Positions 26,894 to 36,474 are shown, counted from the stretch's first letter. The stretch is 40,526 nt of DNA from Chryseobacterium gleum (GCA_945870885.1 CAMBTR010000003.1:1-40526); one strand, 5' to 3'. Notes: a model not told the origin generated them from the letters alone. Made by a program: numbers and translations.

Positions 26894-28003
26894 TTAATGA
26901 CCTCCCAACGAATTGGCTTGCAATTTTTGCAACAATAATTTTATTTCTTGGGCCGAATAACCCTTCATGCAACGAAAATGGCCCTGCGGACAGGCATCAA
27001 AACCCAACTTTGAACAGGGATGACAGGACAAATCCTTAGGCAGAAGATGTAATACGTTTTTATTTTTGTATCCCGCAGCAAATCCCAACCCAGGATCAGT
27101 GCTTCCCCAAATTACGAGCAATGGTTTATTATATTTGGCCGCAACATGACTAAAACCTGTATCGCCACCTATCACAAAATCACTCAAAGCAATGCATCGT
27201 GAAGATGTTTCCAAATCAAAAAGGCCCACCCCATCAAATAATCGATTACCAAACTCCGCAACCAACTCCACCGCCAACTCATTTTCGTTGGCACCACCAA
27301 TTAAATACCAGTTATTATTGTCCTGACTAAAAATATCCTGCCACACCGATTTCGTTATCTTCTTGGTTTCATAGGTGCCACCTAGAATTGCAACGCCATA
27401 ACTACCATGGAAATTCGCTTCACCAAAGGTTGAAATATCACCCGGAACAACCCTCTGAGAATCTTCTGAAAATCCGGAATATACAGGAAGTCCAACCGAC
27501 CAATCCCTGATTTCAATTTCCCCGTAACCAAGACGTTTCATTAACTGATTGGCCGCATCCAAATAGCGCTCTTGCACGTGAGATACTTTAAATTGAGGCG
27601 ATTTGGTTTTCACATAAAGCCATCGAGTAAAACGCTTCTTTTCATAGCCTTGCACTTTTAACATTTTCGATCCTCCAGACGCAAAGGAACCTCGAATCAA
27701 TAATGGAATGCCATTTAAAAAGGAAGCCAAAAACAACACCAACCGTACACCATACGATCGCAAATTGCAATGCAAATCCAATATCCCGTCATATTTTTCC
27801 GCTTTCAGCTTATCGAACAAACTTGGATCTCCCCATGTAAAAAACTGGTCCGCCGCCTCGCCACCGTGTAACAAGTCACCCATCTTGGGCTTGGTATGCA
27901 AATGGACTTCCACCCCTCGCTGCTTCCGCAATGCATACAAAATTGGCGCGGTAAGAACCACATCGCCCAAGCTGCTCAAACGGATGACTAAAATTTTCTT
28001 CAT
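26894..28003 (-). CDS. Glycosyltransferase family 9 (heptosyltransferase-like)
   Basis: GT9 enzymes transfer heptose or similar sugars to the inner core of lipopolysaccharide at the inner face of the inner membrane. Of 369 residues, the N-terminal Rossmann start KILVIRLSSLGDVVLTAPIL is typical, as is the C-terminal nucleotide-sugar region: IGGDTGFSHVAAKYNKPLLV, IWGSTDPGLGF, and a cysteine-rich CHPCSKLGFDACPQGHFRCM also found in heptosyltransferases of this phylum. No other core-sugar genes are adjacent; the gene sits between polX (16 bases) and secDF (52 bases). The exact sugar is not known. A role together with LptD in the outer leaflet is plausible. Confidence 0.9.
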   Translation of the reverse strand: MKKILVIRLSSLGDVVLTAPILYALRKQRGVEVHLHTKPKMGDLLHGGEAADQFFTWGDPSLFDKLKAEKYDGILDLHCNLRSYGVRLVLFLASFLNGIPLLIRGSFASGGSKMLKVQGYEKKRFTRWLYVKTKSPQFKVSHVQERYLDAANQLMKRLGYGEIEIRDWSVGLPVYSGFSEDSQRVVPGDISTFGEANFHGSYGVAILGGTYETKKITKSVWQDIFSQDNNNWYLIGGANENELAVELVAEFGNRLFDGVGLFDLETSSRCIALSDFVIGGDTGFSHVAAKYNKPLLVIWGSTDPGLGFAAGYKNKNVLHLLPKDLSCHPCSKLGFDACPQGHFRCMKGYSAQEIKLLLQKLQANSLGGH

Positions 28004-28019
28004 GATGCGATGCGTTCGA

Positions 28020-29771
28020 TTAACGGCTTACCTTTTTCCGCTTTGCAAGATACGCTTCAAATTCAACCAAATTCAATGCGTTCAGCGTCTGCGAAGTTTG
28101 CAATCCGCCTTTTTGTCCGCTCAAAACCCCAAAATGCATATCCAAATACCCCCTTTTCTCATGGGCATCGGGGTTTACAGAAACCATAACGCCCTTCTCC
28201 ATCGCATAGTCGATGTATCGCCAATCTATATCTAAACGATACGGATGCGCATTCAACTCCAAAGCCACCCCATTCGCAGCACAAGCATCAATCACCTTGT
28301 GATGATCAATTGGATAACCTTCTCGCATCAGCAACAATCGCCCCGTAGGATGCCCCAATATCGTAGTATATGGATTTTCGATGGCGCGCAGCAAACGGTC
28401 CATCGACTTGTCTAGTGTCATATTGAGGTTGCTATGCACGGATGCCACCACCAAATCAAACTGACGTAAAATCTCGGGTTCATAATCCAAATCGCCATTG
28501 CCTAAAATATCACTTTCAATTCCCTTAAAAATCTTGAATGGACAAAGCTGTTGATTCAATGTATCAATCTCTTCAAATTGCTGCAACACCCGCTCCACCT
28601 GCAATCCACGAGCATATCCCGCTGTTTTGGAGTGGTCACAAATACCCAAATACTCCATTCCGATTTCCATGGCAAATAGCGCCATTTCCTCCACCGAATT
28701 GAGTCCATCCGAATAAGTTGTATGGTTGTGCAACACCCCTTTGATGTCGGCATATTTTAACAACGATGCTTCTTCTACCGGTCTTTCCATTTCACGATGT
28801 CCTTCGCGGCGACTCGGCACCACAAAACCAACCCCCTTAGAAGCATAAGTTTCGCGGTCGTTTCCTTTCCAATCTGAAGAAGTATACTCCAACAACTCAA
28901 GGTGCCTGGCCGCCGCGCCGCGCTCAAACAACATCCGATCAAAATCCGAGTGCATCACGACCTCAATTTCCATCACAAACCCTTGTTCGTGCCTCAGAAC
29001 ACCGGCCTCTTCATCCATCGTCCATCCTTCAAAAGGGTCAATTCGAGTTTGATTACCAACGGGAACTGAATCTAAATCGCTAGCAAATTCGACGCTATTG
29101 CCGCCGCCTGCGGCGGCGACCTCCTCCCACTCCGCTGAAGAAATCCCACTCATTTCCATCGCCGTGGTCAGCAGCACCAACCGTTCTATCACATCACTTT
29201 TGCGATAATAATCGCCCGTAAATTCATGTCGCTCATCGCCAAAAACCAATCTCATCCCCGCCAAAAACGACTCCGCATAGGGCATCACTCGGGCCAAATG
29301 GAATTTCCCTCGCGCGCCGTATGAAAACTCAATGGCAGCCATAATCGTTTGTTGCGTTTTGTAGCCAAAACCACTGACTTCCACCAAGCGATTCTGCCTG
29401 CATGCATCAAACAAATCCTCCACCGTATCAATCCCCAATTCCTGCCAAATCAGCCTCACTTTTTTTGGTCCGAGCCCCTTAACCCCCAACATCGCAATCA
29501 GCCCGTTGGGCGTAACTGCCAACAAATCCTCCAACGCCGGAAATCTCCTCGAAACACTATACTCTACAATCGCTTTGGCCACCGACTTCCCCACCCCCGG
29601 AATCAATAACAATTGCGATTCTTGCAAATCTGAAAGTGGCTCTTTGATTTTTCGCAAATTGAAAGCACCCGAAGCAAAGGCCTTATACTTAAAAGGATTC
29701 TCTTCATGCAATTCAGCCAAACTCGCATACAACTGCAAGGCTTTTACGATTTCATGATTATCCACCGACAT
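28020..29771 (-). CDS. PolX-like protein: intact PHP nuclease, degenerate DNA polymerase beta palm
   Basis: PolX enzymes fill gaps in base-excision repair and trim 3' ends. Domains of the 583 residues: helix-hairpin-helix DNA-binding N-terminus (LLIPGVGKSVAKAIVEY, MLGVKGLGPKKVRLIWQ; about 1-150), a polymerase-palm region (about 155-320), and a PHP phosphoesterase (about 340-575). PHP metal motifs are complete: LHNHTTYSDG, GICDHSKT, GIESDIL, VASVHSN, ILGHPTGR, LNAHP, NPDAH. In the palm, where active enzymes have G-S-x-R-R followed by G-D-x-D, this protein reads TGDYYRKSDVIERLVLLT, and the third aspartate (V-D-L-R) is MEIEVV. All three catalytic aspartates therefore seem lost, and I expect a nuclease without polymerase activity. 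The gene lies 26 bases after the oxidoreductase gene. Confidence 0.88.
   Translation of the reverse strand: MSVDNHEIVKALQLYASLAELHEENPFKYKAFASGAFNLRKIKEPLSDLQESQLLLIPGVGKSVAKAIVEYSVSRRFPALEDLLAVTPNGLIAMLGVKGLGPKKVRLIWQELGIDTVEDLFDACRQNRLVEVSGFGYKTQQTIMAAIEFSYGARGKFHLARVMPYAESFLAGMRLVFGDERHEFTGDYYRKSDVIERLVLLTTAMEMSGISSAEWEEVAAAGGGNSVEFASDLDSVPVGNQTRIDPFEGWTMDEEAGVLRHEQGFVMEIEVVMHSDFDRMLFERGAAARHLELLEYTSSDWKGNDRETYASKGVGFVVPSRREGHREMERPVEEASLLKYADIKGVLHNHTTYSDGLNSVEEMALFAMEIGMEYLGICDHSKTAGYARGLQVERVLQQFEEIDTLNQQLCPFKIFKGIESDILGNGDLDYEPEILRQFDLVVASVHSNLNMTLDKSMDRLLRAIENPYTTILGHPTGRLLLMREGYPIDHHKVIDACAANGVALELNAHPYRLDIDWRYIDYAMEKGVMVSVNPDAHEKRGYLDMHFGVLSGQKGGLQTSQTLNALNLVEFEAYLAKRKKVSR
29100..29117. 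repeat. GC-rich perfect hairpin inside the PolX gene
   Basis: GCCGCCGC, two bases CT, then GCGGCGGC form an 8-bp perfect palindrome. On the coding strand it encodes VAAAGGG near residue 222, in the degenerate palm region. Its GC-rich make-up differs from its surroundings. Confidence 0.45.
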
Positions 29772-29797
29772 ATATTCTCAAATCAACCCAAAAGATA

Positions 29798-30937
29798 TCA
29801 AACCCCCAAATCCTTTTCAATCACTTGAATCACCTCATCGGCAACCCAAGAACTCAACGCAACACCCATACCGCCCATTCTCACCGCCAAACAAACCCTA
29901 TCACTATGCCATCCGATGATTGGATTCCTATTCTCATTCATCCCCATCACCCCAGACCATTCATAGTCAAACTCAACCGCGCGGCCCGGCAATACCACCG
30001 ATTCCAAATACGATTTTAAATACTCCCTAAATTGATGCGTAACCTCCATCTCCATCGTCTCCTCCCCCACAAAATCCAAATTCCGACCTCCGCCAATCAA
30101 TACCCGATCACCCCCCAATTCCCTAAAATAAATATATCCTTTGTCGGCATGAAAAATCCCCTCAAATGGCAACTTTCCCATCGATTTCGTCACAAAAACC
30201 TGACCTCTCGCCGGCGAAACGGCCAAATCAGGAATCAATCGCTTGCTAAAACCATTGGTACAAATCAACAACCTCGAACACTCCACCACCAACCCACTAG
30301 CCAACTGCAACCTCACAAAATCCGAACTTTCCTCCCAATCCAAAACACGCATCCCCTCATAAATTTCAACCCCGGCCTGCAAAGCATCTTCCCTCACCGC
30401 CTTATATAACAAATGACTCTGAAGTCCGCCCTCCAAAGGTGATAAAACACCCTCCTTCATCACGTTCATTCCCGCGGAAATGGTATCGCACAACTCAAAT
30501 GATTCTTTGCCATGAACCGGACGCAACATCGCATTCAAACCATTCAAATGATCAAAAACCCGAACTGCCTCCTCGGAATCGCTAGCAGAAAAAACCTCCG
30601 TCCCGCCAGTTGCCTGGAAACCAATCCTTGCAGCACCGTATCGACCCAACAATTTCTGAATCCCTAAATACCGCTTTTCATACAATCCAACCGCCTCCAA
30701 CTCGCTCGTCCGTGCGATTTCGTCCAGCATCTCCCCTGCACTGCCAAAACAAGCAAAACCGGCATTGCGCAAACTCGCCGCGTTACCCAAAGCATGTTCG
30801 TCCAACACCACAACCCTAGCAGCAGGAAAAGTTTCCTTAATCCGACGTGCACTTTGCAGCCCAACCAAACCCGCACCAATTATCACCCAATCAGCCTTGC
30901 CAAAGCCCTGTTGCTCCCAATAGCTGATTGTGTTCAT
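29798..30937 (-). CDS. FAD-dependent amino-acid oxidase/dehydrogenase (DAO family)
   Basis: Members oxidise amines or amino acids (glycine, sarcosine, D-amino acids and others) with FAD. Of 379 residues, the N-terminus has the dinucleotide-binding loop WVIIGAGLVGLQSARRI followed by VVVLDEHALGNAASLRNAG, the family's FAD-contact segment, and the C-terminus has GVMGMNENRNPIIGWHSD and VCLAVRMGGMGVALSSWVAD, closing the FAD site. No signal peptide or membrane helix is seen. It starts 12 bases after purL and is followed by polX, probably on one transcript. The neighbours do not point to a substrate, so I leave it unassigned. Confidence 0.88.
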   Translation of the reverse strand: MNTISYWEQQGFGKADWVIIGAGLVGLQSARRIKETFPAARVVVLDEHALGNAASLRNAGFACFGSAGEMLDEIARTSELEAVGLYEKRYLGIQKLLGRYGAARIGFQATGGTEVFSASDSEEAVRVFDHLNGLNAMLRPVHGKESFELCDTISAGMNVMKEGVLSPLEGGLQSHLLYKAVREDALQAGVEIYEGMRVLDWEESSDFVRLQLASGLVVECSRLLICTNGFSKRLIPDLAVSPARGQVFVTKSMGKLPFEGIFHADKGYIYFRELGGDRVLIGGGRNLDFVGEETMEMEVTHQFREYLKSYLESVVLPGRAVEFDYEWSGVMGMNENRNPIIGWHSDRVCLAVRMGGMGVALSSWVADEVIQVIEKDLGV

Positions 30938-30949
30938 CGCAGCGCTACA

Positions 30950-33175
30950 TTAATTCAAATACGAAGCAATCACCTCATGATAAGGCGTTGCAAAAGTCTC
31001 CATCTCACCCCAATTCTCGCCGTTCACACCAATCACCTTATCCGCCAAAACCGTCCCTACATGCGTAGCAACTACCCCAGCTTCCGAAGCCAATTTCATC
31101 AAACGACCCAAACCATCCTGCGACACAGAAACCACAACCCTACTCTGACTTTCGCCAAATAATCCCGCATCCAAACGCAATCCATTTTCCGTACAAATGT
31201 CAAAACCTTTGCCTCCAGCCATCGCACTTTCCATGCAAGCCACAAACAAACCGCCTTCGCTGATGTCGTGCGCCGATGCAACCACTTGCTCCTTCGACAA
31301 AGTCTCCAACAACAAATGCAATGCGAATTCTTCGTCCAAATCAAAAGACGGACAAGGACTATGACTCACGCCTTTTACCTTGGCGATATACTGCGAACTG
31401 CCCAAATCGTTGCGGGTTGAACCCAACAAAACAATCGCATCGCCAGCCGCTCCAAAAGGAATGCTCATTCGATGTTCTGGCTGTTCGATGATTCCCACCA
31501 TACCAATCGTTGGCGTTGGATACACCGCTTGACCGTTCGTGCTCTGATTATAAAAACTCACGTTTCCGCCTGTTACCGGCGTATCAAATTTCCGACAAGC
31601 CTCACTCATCCCTTCGATGGCGTTTTTAAATTGATAATAAACCTCCTCGTTGTAAGGATTTCCGAAATTCAAACAGTTGGTAATCGCCGTTGGCACACCT
31701 CCAGTGCATCGAATATTCCGAGCAGCCTCAGCCACCGCAATCTGCGTCCCCTTATTGGGATCAGCAAATACATATCTACTATTGCAATCCACCGTAAGAG
31801 CCAAACTCTTCTCTGAGCCAACGATTTTCACAACCGCTGCATCCGATGGCAAATTGGTCGATTCGTTAATCGTCCCAACCATAGAATCATACTGCTCATA
31901 AATCCAACGCTTACTGGCGATATTGGGCTCATTACACAATTTAATGGCCGCATCTTTTGCTTCTGTTAAACTCAAATCCGCAACCGAATTCAAATCAAAC
32001 TTGGCAATTTCTTTCATATATTCAGGCTCAGTCCATGTACGACGATACACCGGAGCACCACCACCCAAGACCAATGATTCCGCAGGGATATCCGCCTCAA
32101 GCACATCGCCCATGAAATAACGGACATGCTTGGTATCTGTCACCATCCCAATGTGCGAATAGGTCAAATCCCACTTCTCCAACACCTTTTCTACTTCTTT
32201 TTCTCTCCCCTTTTCGATAATCACCAGCATGCGCTCTTGGCTTTCACTCAATAGCAACTCCCAACCTTTCATGTCGGGCTGACGCATAGGCACTTTATCC
32301 AACCAAACATCCATCCCCACATCGGTTTTCGCACTCATTTCACTGGTAGAGCAAGTAATTCCCGCCGCTCCCATATCCTGCATTCCAACTACAGCGCCCG
32401 TTTCGATAATCTCCATGCTCGCCTCCAAAATCAACTTCTCCCAGAAAGGATCACCCACTTGCACCGATGGCAAATCAGAAATACTATCTTCACTCATATC
32501 TTTCGATGCGAATGCGGCACCATGAATTCCGTCTTTACCCGTAGCAGAACCAAAGATATAAACTGGATTTCCCGCAGGACCTGCACCCGCTGAAATACTC
32601 TTCCCAACACCTACGATACCAACACTCATGGCATTTACCAAGTTGTTTTGCTCGTAACAATCATCAAAATAGACCTCACCACCCACGGTTGGAATCCCAA
32701 AAGCATTGCCATAATCACCGATGCCTTTTACCACACCTTTCACCAACCACTGCGTACGAGCTGTCGCGATGTTTCCAAAACGCAAAGAATTTAGCTGCGC
32801 GATAGGCCTTGCACCCATCGAGAAAATATCTCTATTGATACCACCCACACCGGTTGCCGCCCCTTGATAAGGCTCAATTGCACTGGGGTGATTGTGACTT
32901 TCTATTTTAAAACAACAGGCCAAGCCATCGCCAATATCTACTAAGCCCGCGTTTTCCTCACCCGCCTCGGCCAACATTTTAGAACCCGATTTGGGCAATG
33001 TCTTTAACCAAACGATAGAGTTTTTGTAACTGCAATGCTCGCTCCACATAACAGAGTATATGGAGATTTCCGTAAAATTGGGATGACGACCAAGGATGTC
33101 GCAAATCTTGTTGAATTCTTCTTCCAACAAACCCAATTGTTTGGCTTGTTCTAGTGTAGCGGGTTGATGTACCAT
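30950..33175 (-). CDS. purL: Phosphoribosylformylglycinamidine synthase subunit PurL (small form)
   Basis: PurL makes FGAM from FGAR, ATP and ammonia in purine synthesis. At 741 residues it is the small form that works with separate PurQ and PurS subunits; neither gene is in the window. Seen: MWSEHCSYKNS with the active-site His47, IESHNHPSAIEPYQGAATGV (about 91-110), GGINRDIFSMGARPIA, and the second AIR synthase-like half (LALTVDCNSRYVFADPNKGT, AHDISEGGL). The ATG at 33175 matches the family N-terminus. It is the first gene of the minus-strand series purL, oxidoreductase, polX, GT9. Confidence 0.96.
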   Translation of the reverse strand: MVHQPATLEQAKQLGLLEEEFNKICDILGRHPNFTEISIYSVMWSEHCSYKNSIVWLKTLPKSGSKMLAEAGEENAGLVDIGDGLACCFKIESHNHPSAIEPYQGAATGVGGINRDIFSMGARPIAQLNSLRFGNIATARTQWLVKGVVKGIGDYGNAFGIPTVGGEVYFDDCYEQNNLVNAMSVGIVGVGKSISAGAGPAGNPVYIFGSATGKDGIHGAAFASKDMSEDSISDLPSVQVGDPFWEKLILEASMEIIETGAVVGMQDMGAAGITCSTSEMSAKTDVGMDVWLDKVPMRQPDMKGWELLLSESQERMLVIIEKGREKEVEKVLEKWDLTYSHIGMVTDTKHVRYFMGDVLEADIPAESLVLGGGAPVYRRTWTEPEYMKEIAKFDLNSVADLSLTEAKDAAIKLCNEPNIASKRWIYEQYDSMVGTINESTNLPSDAAVVKIVGSEKSLALTVDCNSRYVFADPNKGTQIAVAEAARNIRCTGGVPTAITNCLNFGNPYNEEVYYQFKNAIEGMSEACRKFDTPVTGGNVSFYNQSTNGQAVYPTPTIGMVGIIEQPEHRMSIPFGAAGDAIVLLGSTRNDLGSSQYIAKVKGVSHSPCPSFDLDEEFALHLLLETLSKEQVVASAHDISEGGLFVACMESAMAGGKGFDICTENGLRLDAGLFGESQSRVVVSVSQDGLGRLMKLASEAGVVATHVGTVLADKVIGVNGENWGEMETFATPYHEVIASYLN

Positions 33176-33251
33176 GCGCTACAAAATTACAACACCGCAA
33201 GCGGAGGATGAAATTACTTTTAGATTGTTTTAACCACTACTTACCCACTTT

Positions 33252-35378
33252 CTAGCGCATCAACATGATGGTACCAGAAATGGTTTTGCGACGAACGCGA
33301 TCACCGGTTTTTAATTCATACCGATATATGTATGTATAGAGACCTTCCTGACAAATATCATTCATGTAATAGCCGTCCCATTCATACACATTCTTTTCAT
33401 GGCTATCGAAGACTTTATCACCCCAACGATTGTAAACTAAAAACAAGATTGGAATTGCACCACGACCGAATATCTTGAAGCTCTCATTGCGATTGTCGCC
33501 GTTTGGAGTAAATGCTGTAGGGATAATTAAATCACAATCCCCCATCATCAAATTCACAGTCACATCATCTGTTGCACTTCCGCATGCATTTGTTAAAGTG
33601 CAAGAATATGTACCTGCCGAACTTACATAAATAACAGTATCACTTGAACCTGTACTCCATTTAATCGTAGTATTTGGCAAGAACGGAGCGACCAATTTCA
33701 CCATTGAACCATTGCACAAAACAGTATCCATCGGCAATGAAATTGATGGTGAAACATTAACTTTGATGTTGATTGAGTCTGAAGCCTTACATCCCGCATT
33801 ATCGACTACGGCTCCATAAGTACCTGGCAATGAAACGGTCTTAATATTTGCCGTAGATCCATCATTCCACAGAACTGTACCCGGAATCGAAACAGTAATA
33901 TCAGTACTTGCCCCATCACAAAGGGTAGTGTCCTTACCCAAATTCAAAATTGGCTTGGGCGTAATAGTAATGTCTGCAGATGAGGAATCAGGACAATTCT
34001 GGTCTTGAACCACGTATTTAATCGTCACCTTCCCCGTTTTGGTCGGATAGAAGCTGTTCCCCGTAAATGTCTCTCCCCTGAAAATACCTCCCGTTGTTTT
34101 TGGACTCAGCATAATGGCCGGACCACCTTGACATGCCGTTGCCGGCAAACCGGTAAATACTGGATCTACATTGGGTTTCACTTTAACGATAATTGTATCT
34201 TTTCCAGTACAGCCATCTACACTCGTGGCTTCGTGGATAATTGGATAATCTCCAATCGATGGAAACGATTTAGACACTGTTTTGGTAACTGCCGTTGAAC
34301 CACCGCCCAAATCCCATTTGAAACTTACCAATCCTGGAAACTTGTTATCAAAATCAAATATATTACCGGCCAAACACTGAATAGAATCATTCACCCAAAC
34401 GCCGGATGAAGGACTCGCAACTACCTTTACCCACATATTTGCAGTGTCTGTACAACCAGTCTGTTTGTTATCGTAAAGCGTTTCACTTTTGTAATGAATG
34501 CGATACCTACCCGGCGCCAAATAAGATTTCGTTGGATTAGGAATCGTAGCGCTGTCTTGGTCGTTGAAAAACCACGTCCTGATGTATGCGCACTTTGGAA
34601 TTTTCGCCAACTGAGTATTGTCATCAAAACGAAAAACGTGTCCGTCAAAACACTGAACTGTATCATTCGCCTTCTCAAACGGCTTACTCACCGGCCGAGG
34701 AACAATAAAAATTGCCTTAGGAGTAGTGGCGATATCTACACAATTCAATGCAGGAGAAGCAACCAAATTGACAGTAAAATTACCGCCTTTAACATATGTG
34801 TGTGTTGCATTCAACCCAGTATCCTGAGAACCATCGCCGTAAATCCATGTGTATTTAACCCAACCAAAATTGGCTGATTTGGTAGACGTATTGGTAAAGG
34901 TAATTTTATTCGATTTCTCACAACTGTCATTTGTTCCTTTGTGAGTAAATGCAACAGTTAACTTGTGTGTGGTGAAACTAACAGTAGCCGTTTTTGATGT
35001 CAAATAATCTGGACCCGTACCGTCATGCTCAAAAACAGTGACGTGATAAGTAGTATTTACTTTAAGATTTGTAACAATTACGCTGTTCGTGATATTATTG
35101 AAAACAGCAAAATTCCCAGTACCCAACTGCCCACCACTTCCAAAACTTGCATTTGCCGAATATGAACTACCGTCTGCAGGTGTAGCATCAACTGCTGCCG
35201 CCTCTTTTACTAATACCAAACGCCATGCTCCATTTCCGCTCGTCCAAGTAAGCTGCGCCGAGTTACACGTAATGGTTCCGGGCTTTAAGTTAGTAGCCGC
35301 TTGCGTAGGTTCAGCCGCCTTCAATTGAATTGAAAGGGAGAATATAACGCAGAGAATCAAAAGTACTTTTTTTACCAT
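33252..35378 (-). CDS. Secreted PKD-domain protein with type B T9SS (gliding-associated) sorting domain
   Basis: The 708-residue product has a signal peptide (1-21, IFSLSIQLKAAE), a fibronectin-III-like domain (about 25-130, with NLKPGTITCNSAQLTW and NTTYHVTVFEHDGTGPDYLT), three or four PKD-like domains (about 135-400, repeats such as YTWIYGDGSQDTGLNATHTY), two further immunoglobulin-like repeats (about 450-610, each with L-x-x-D-T-x-L-C), and a C-terminal type B sorting domain (about 620-708, from IPTAFTPNGDNRNESFKIFG through VYNRWGDKVF to SGTIMLMR). It is exported by the type IX system and probably held at the surface. It has its own promoter with an inverted repeat. The ATG at 35378 directly precedes the signal peptide. 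Confidence 0.93.
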   Translation of the reverse strand: MVKKVLLILCVIFSLSIQLKAAEPTQAATNLKPGTITCNSAQLTWTSGNGAWRLVLVKEAAAVDATPADGSSYSANASFGSGGQLGTGNFAVFNNITNSVIVTNLKVNTTYHVTVFEHDGTGPDYLTSKTATVSFTTHKLTVAFTHKGTNDSCEKSNKITFTNTSTKSANFGWVKYTWIYGDGSQDTGLNATHTYVKGGNFTVNLVASPALNCVDIATTPKAIFIVPRPVSKPFEKANDTVQCFDGHVFRFDDNTQLAKIPKCAYIRTWFFNDQDSATIPNPTKSYLAPGRYRIHYKSETLYDNKQTGCTDTANMWVKVVASPSSGVWVNDSIQCLAGNIFDFDNKFPGLVSFKWDLGGGSTAVTKTVSKSFPSIGDYPIIHEATSVDGCTGKDTIIVKVKPNVDPVFTGLPATACQGGPAIMLSPKTTGGIFRGETFTGNSFYPTKTGKVTIKYVVQDQNCPDSSSADITITPKPILNLGKDTTLCDGASTDITVSIPGTVLWNDGSTANIKTVSLPGTYGAVVDNAGCKASDSINIKVNVSPSISLPMDTVLCNGSMVKLVAPFLPNTTIKWSTGSSDTVIYVSSAGTYSCTLTNACGSATDDVTVNLMMGDCDLIIPTAFTPNGDNRNESFKIFGRGAIPILFLVYNRWGDKVFDSHEKNVYEWDGYYMNDICQEGLYTYIYRYELKTGDRVRRKTISGTIMLMR

Positions 35379-35394
35379 TATTGCAATTCTTCGT

Positions 35395-35426
35395 CAAAAA
35401 TACAATGTAAAGACATTGTAAACAAA
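35395..35426 (-). promoter_or_regulatory. Promoter of the 708-residue T9SS cargo gene, with inverted repeat in the spacer
   Basis: On the minus strand TTTG (35423-35426) and TATTTTTG (35395-35402) are 20 bases apart, a full Bacteroidota promoter, 16 bases before the ATG. The inverted repeat TACAATGT-AAAG-ACATTGTA (plus strand 35401-35420) almost fills the spacer and overlaps the -7 element by two bases. Confidence 0.65.
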
Positions 35427-35601
35427 GTTTTTGTTGTCTGAGGCGTTGAATAATAGGCCTGAAAGTTGATTCTAAACATCTATTTCATTGTTGAATGAAA
35501 AACCACTTTCGTCAGGTGTCTAAATATCCACGCATGCGGATAACTTTCAACATCAAAATCATGCAGATTTTCGCATCTTCGCACCATATCGCGCCCATCA
35601 T

Positions 35602-36474
35602 ATGTCGAATAAACGAAGAAAACCCAGCGCTTGGCCAAGCATCATTTCACTGTCTTCTGTGATGTTCATGCTAGGGCTGTTGGGATTTTCCATCGTAGGC
35701 TTTCAAGGATTAAGTCAGCATTTGATGGAAAGCAGCAGTATCGACCTCTATTTCGTTGATGGTAGCACCGAGGCACAAGTACGAAAAATCGAGCAATCCC
35801 TATTGCAGGAACCTTGGATAAAAACCACCAAATTCATTAGTCCCAAAGATGGAGTAAAGGAGATGAGTGAAAAATACGACCCCGAATTTCTGTCCTATGC
35901 AGAGTCAATCGCGTTGCCTTTAAGTTTAGAAATTTACCCAAAGTCGGATTATGCCAATATTCAGTTTATCGATCGCGAATCAAAACATTTGCGAACGTTT
36001 CCATTGGTTGAGGATGTTATTTACCAGCGGAATTGGGTAGAAAGTATGACAATGAATGTGCATCGCTTACAAATCGGTTTTGCGGCAGCCGCCATAATTT
36101 CATTGATTGTTGCGATTGCATTGATTCAAAGTGCGACGCGGTTAAGCATATTCGCAAATCGATTTTTAATCAAGAGCATGCAGTTGGTTGGGGCAACAAA
36201 TAAATTTATTGTTAGGCCCTATGTGATGGCTTTCGTTCGACATTCATTGATTGCCATGCCCATTGCGATGGGATTATTATTGATTATTTTTTACGGTTTA
36301 CCCTATATTTTTCAAGACTTTGCCATCATCAACGACTTCACGAAACACATTGGAGTTATGGCGTTGTTTGTAATTTGTATTTCTGTGTCGATATTTGGAC
36401 TGATTTTGGCCGTTTTTGGCAGTTGGTTGAGTACCCGTCGTTATCTTCGCACCAAGATCGAAAATTTATATTAA
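35602..36474 (+). CDS. ftsX: Cell division protein FtsX
   Basis: FtsX is the membrane part of the FtsEX complex, which activates cell-wall hydrolases at the division site. The 290 residues have the expected plan: a first membrane helix (about 14-34, IISLSSVMFMLGLLGFSIVG), an extracytoplasmic domain (about 40-160) with the conserved Q-x-x-K/R-I-E-x-x-L pattern and KFISPKDGVKEMSEKY, then three helices (about 165-185, 210-235, 250-275). No ftsE is adjacent. It starts the plus-strand set ftsX, DUF3098, uppP, with only 4 bases to the next gene. The wall amidase at 11.4 kb is a possible target class, but this is inference. Confidence 0.93.
   Translation: MSNKRRKPSAWPSIISLSSVMFMLGLLGFSIVGFQGLSQHLMESSSIDLYFVDGSTEAQVRKIEQSLLQEPWIKTTKFISPKDGVKEMSEKYDPEFLSYAESIALPLSLEIYPKSDYANIQFIDRESKHLRTFPLVEDVIYQRNWVESMTMNVHRLQIGFAAAAIISLIVAIALIQSATRLSIFANRFLIKSMQLVGATNKFIVRPYVMAFVRHSLIAMPIAMGLLLIIFYGLPYIFQDFAIINDFTKHIGVMALFVICISVSIFGLILAVFGSWLSTRRYLRTKIENLY

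Noticed and set aside
30032-31162. Several plus-strand open frames opposite the oxidoreductase and purL
   Set aside because: Their composition (His, Pro, Thr and Asn rich) is that of the reverse strand of coding DNA, and both opposite genes are complete and conserved.
28020-33175. purL, oxidoreductase, polX and GT9 as a single functional pathway
   Set aside because: They are closely spaced and co-directional, but their known roles (purines, amino-acid oxidation, DNA repair, LPS core) do not connect; shared transcription is enough to explain the layout.
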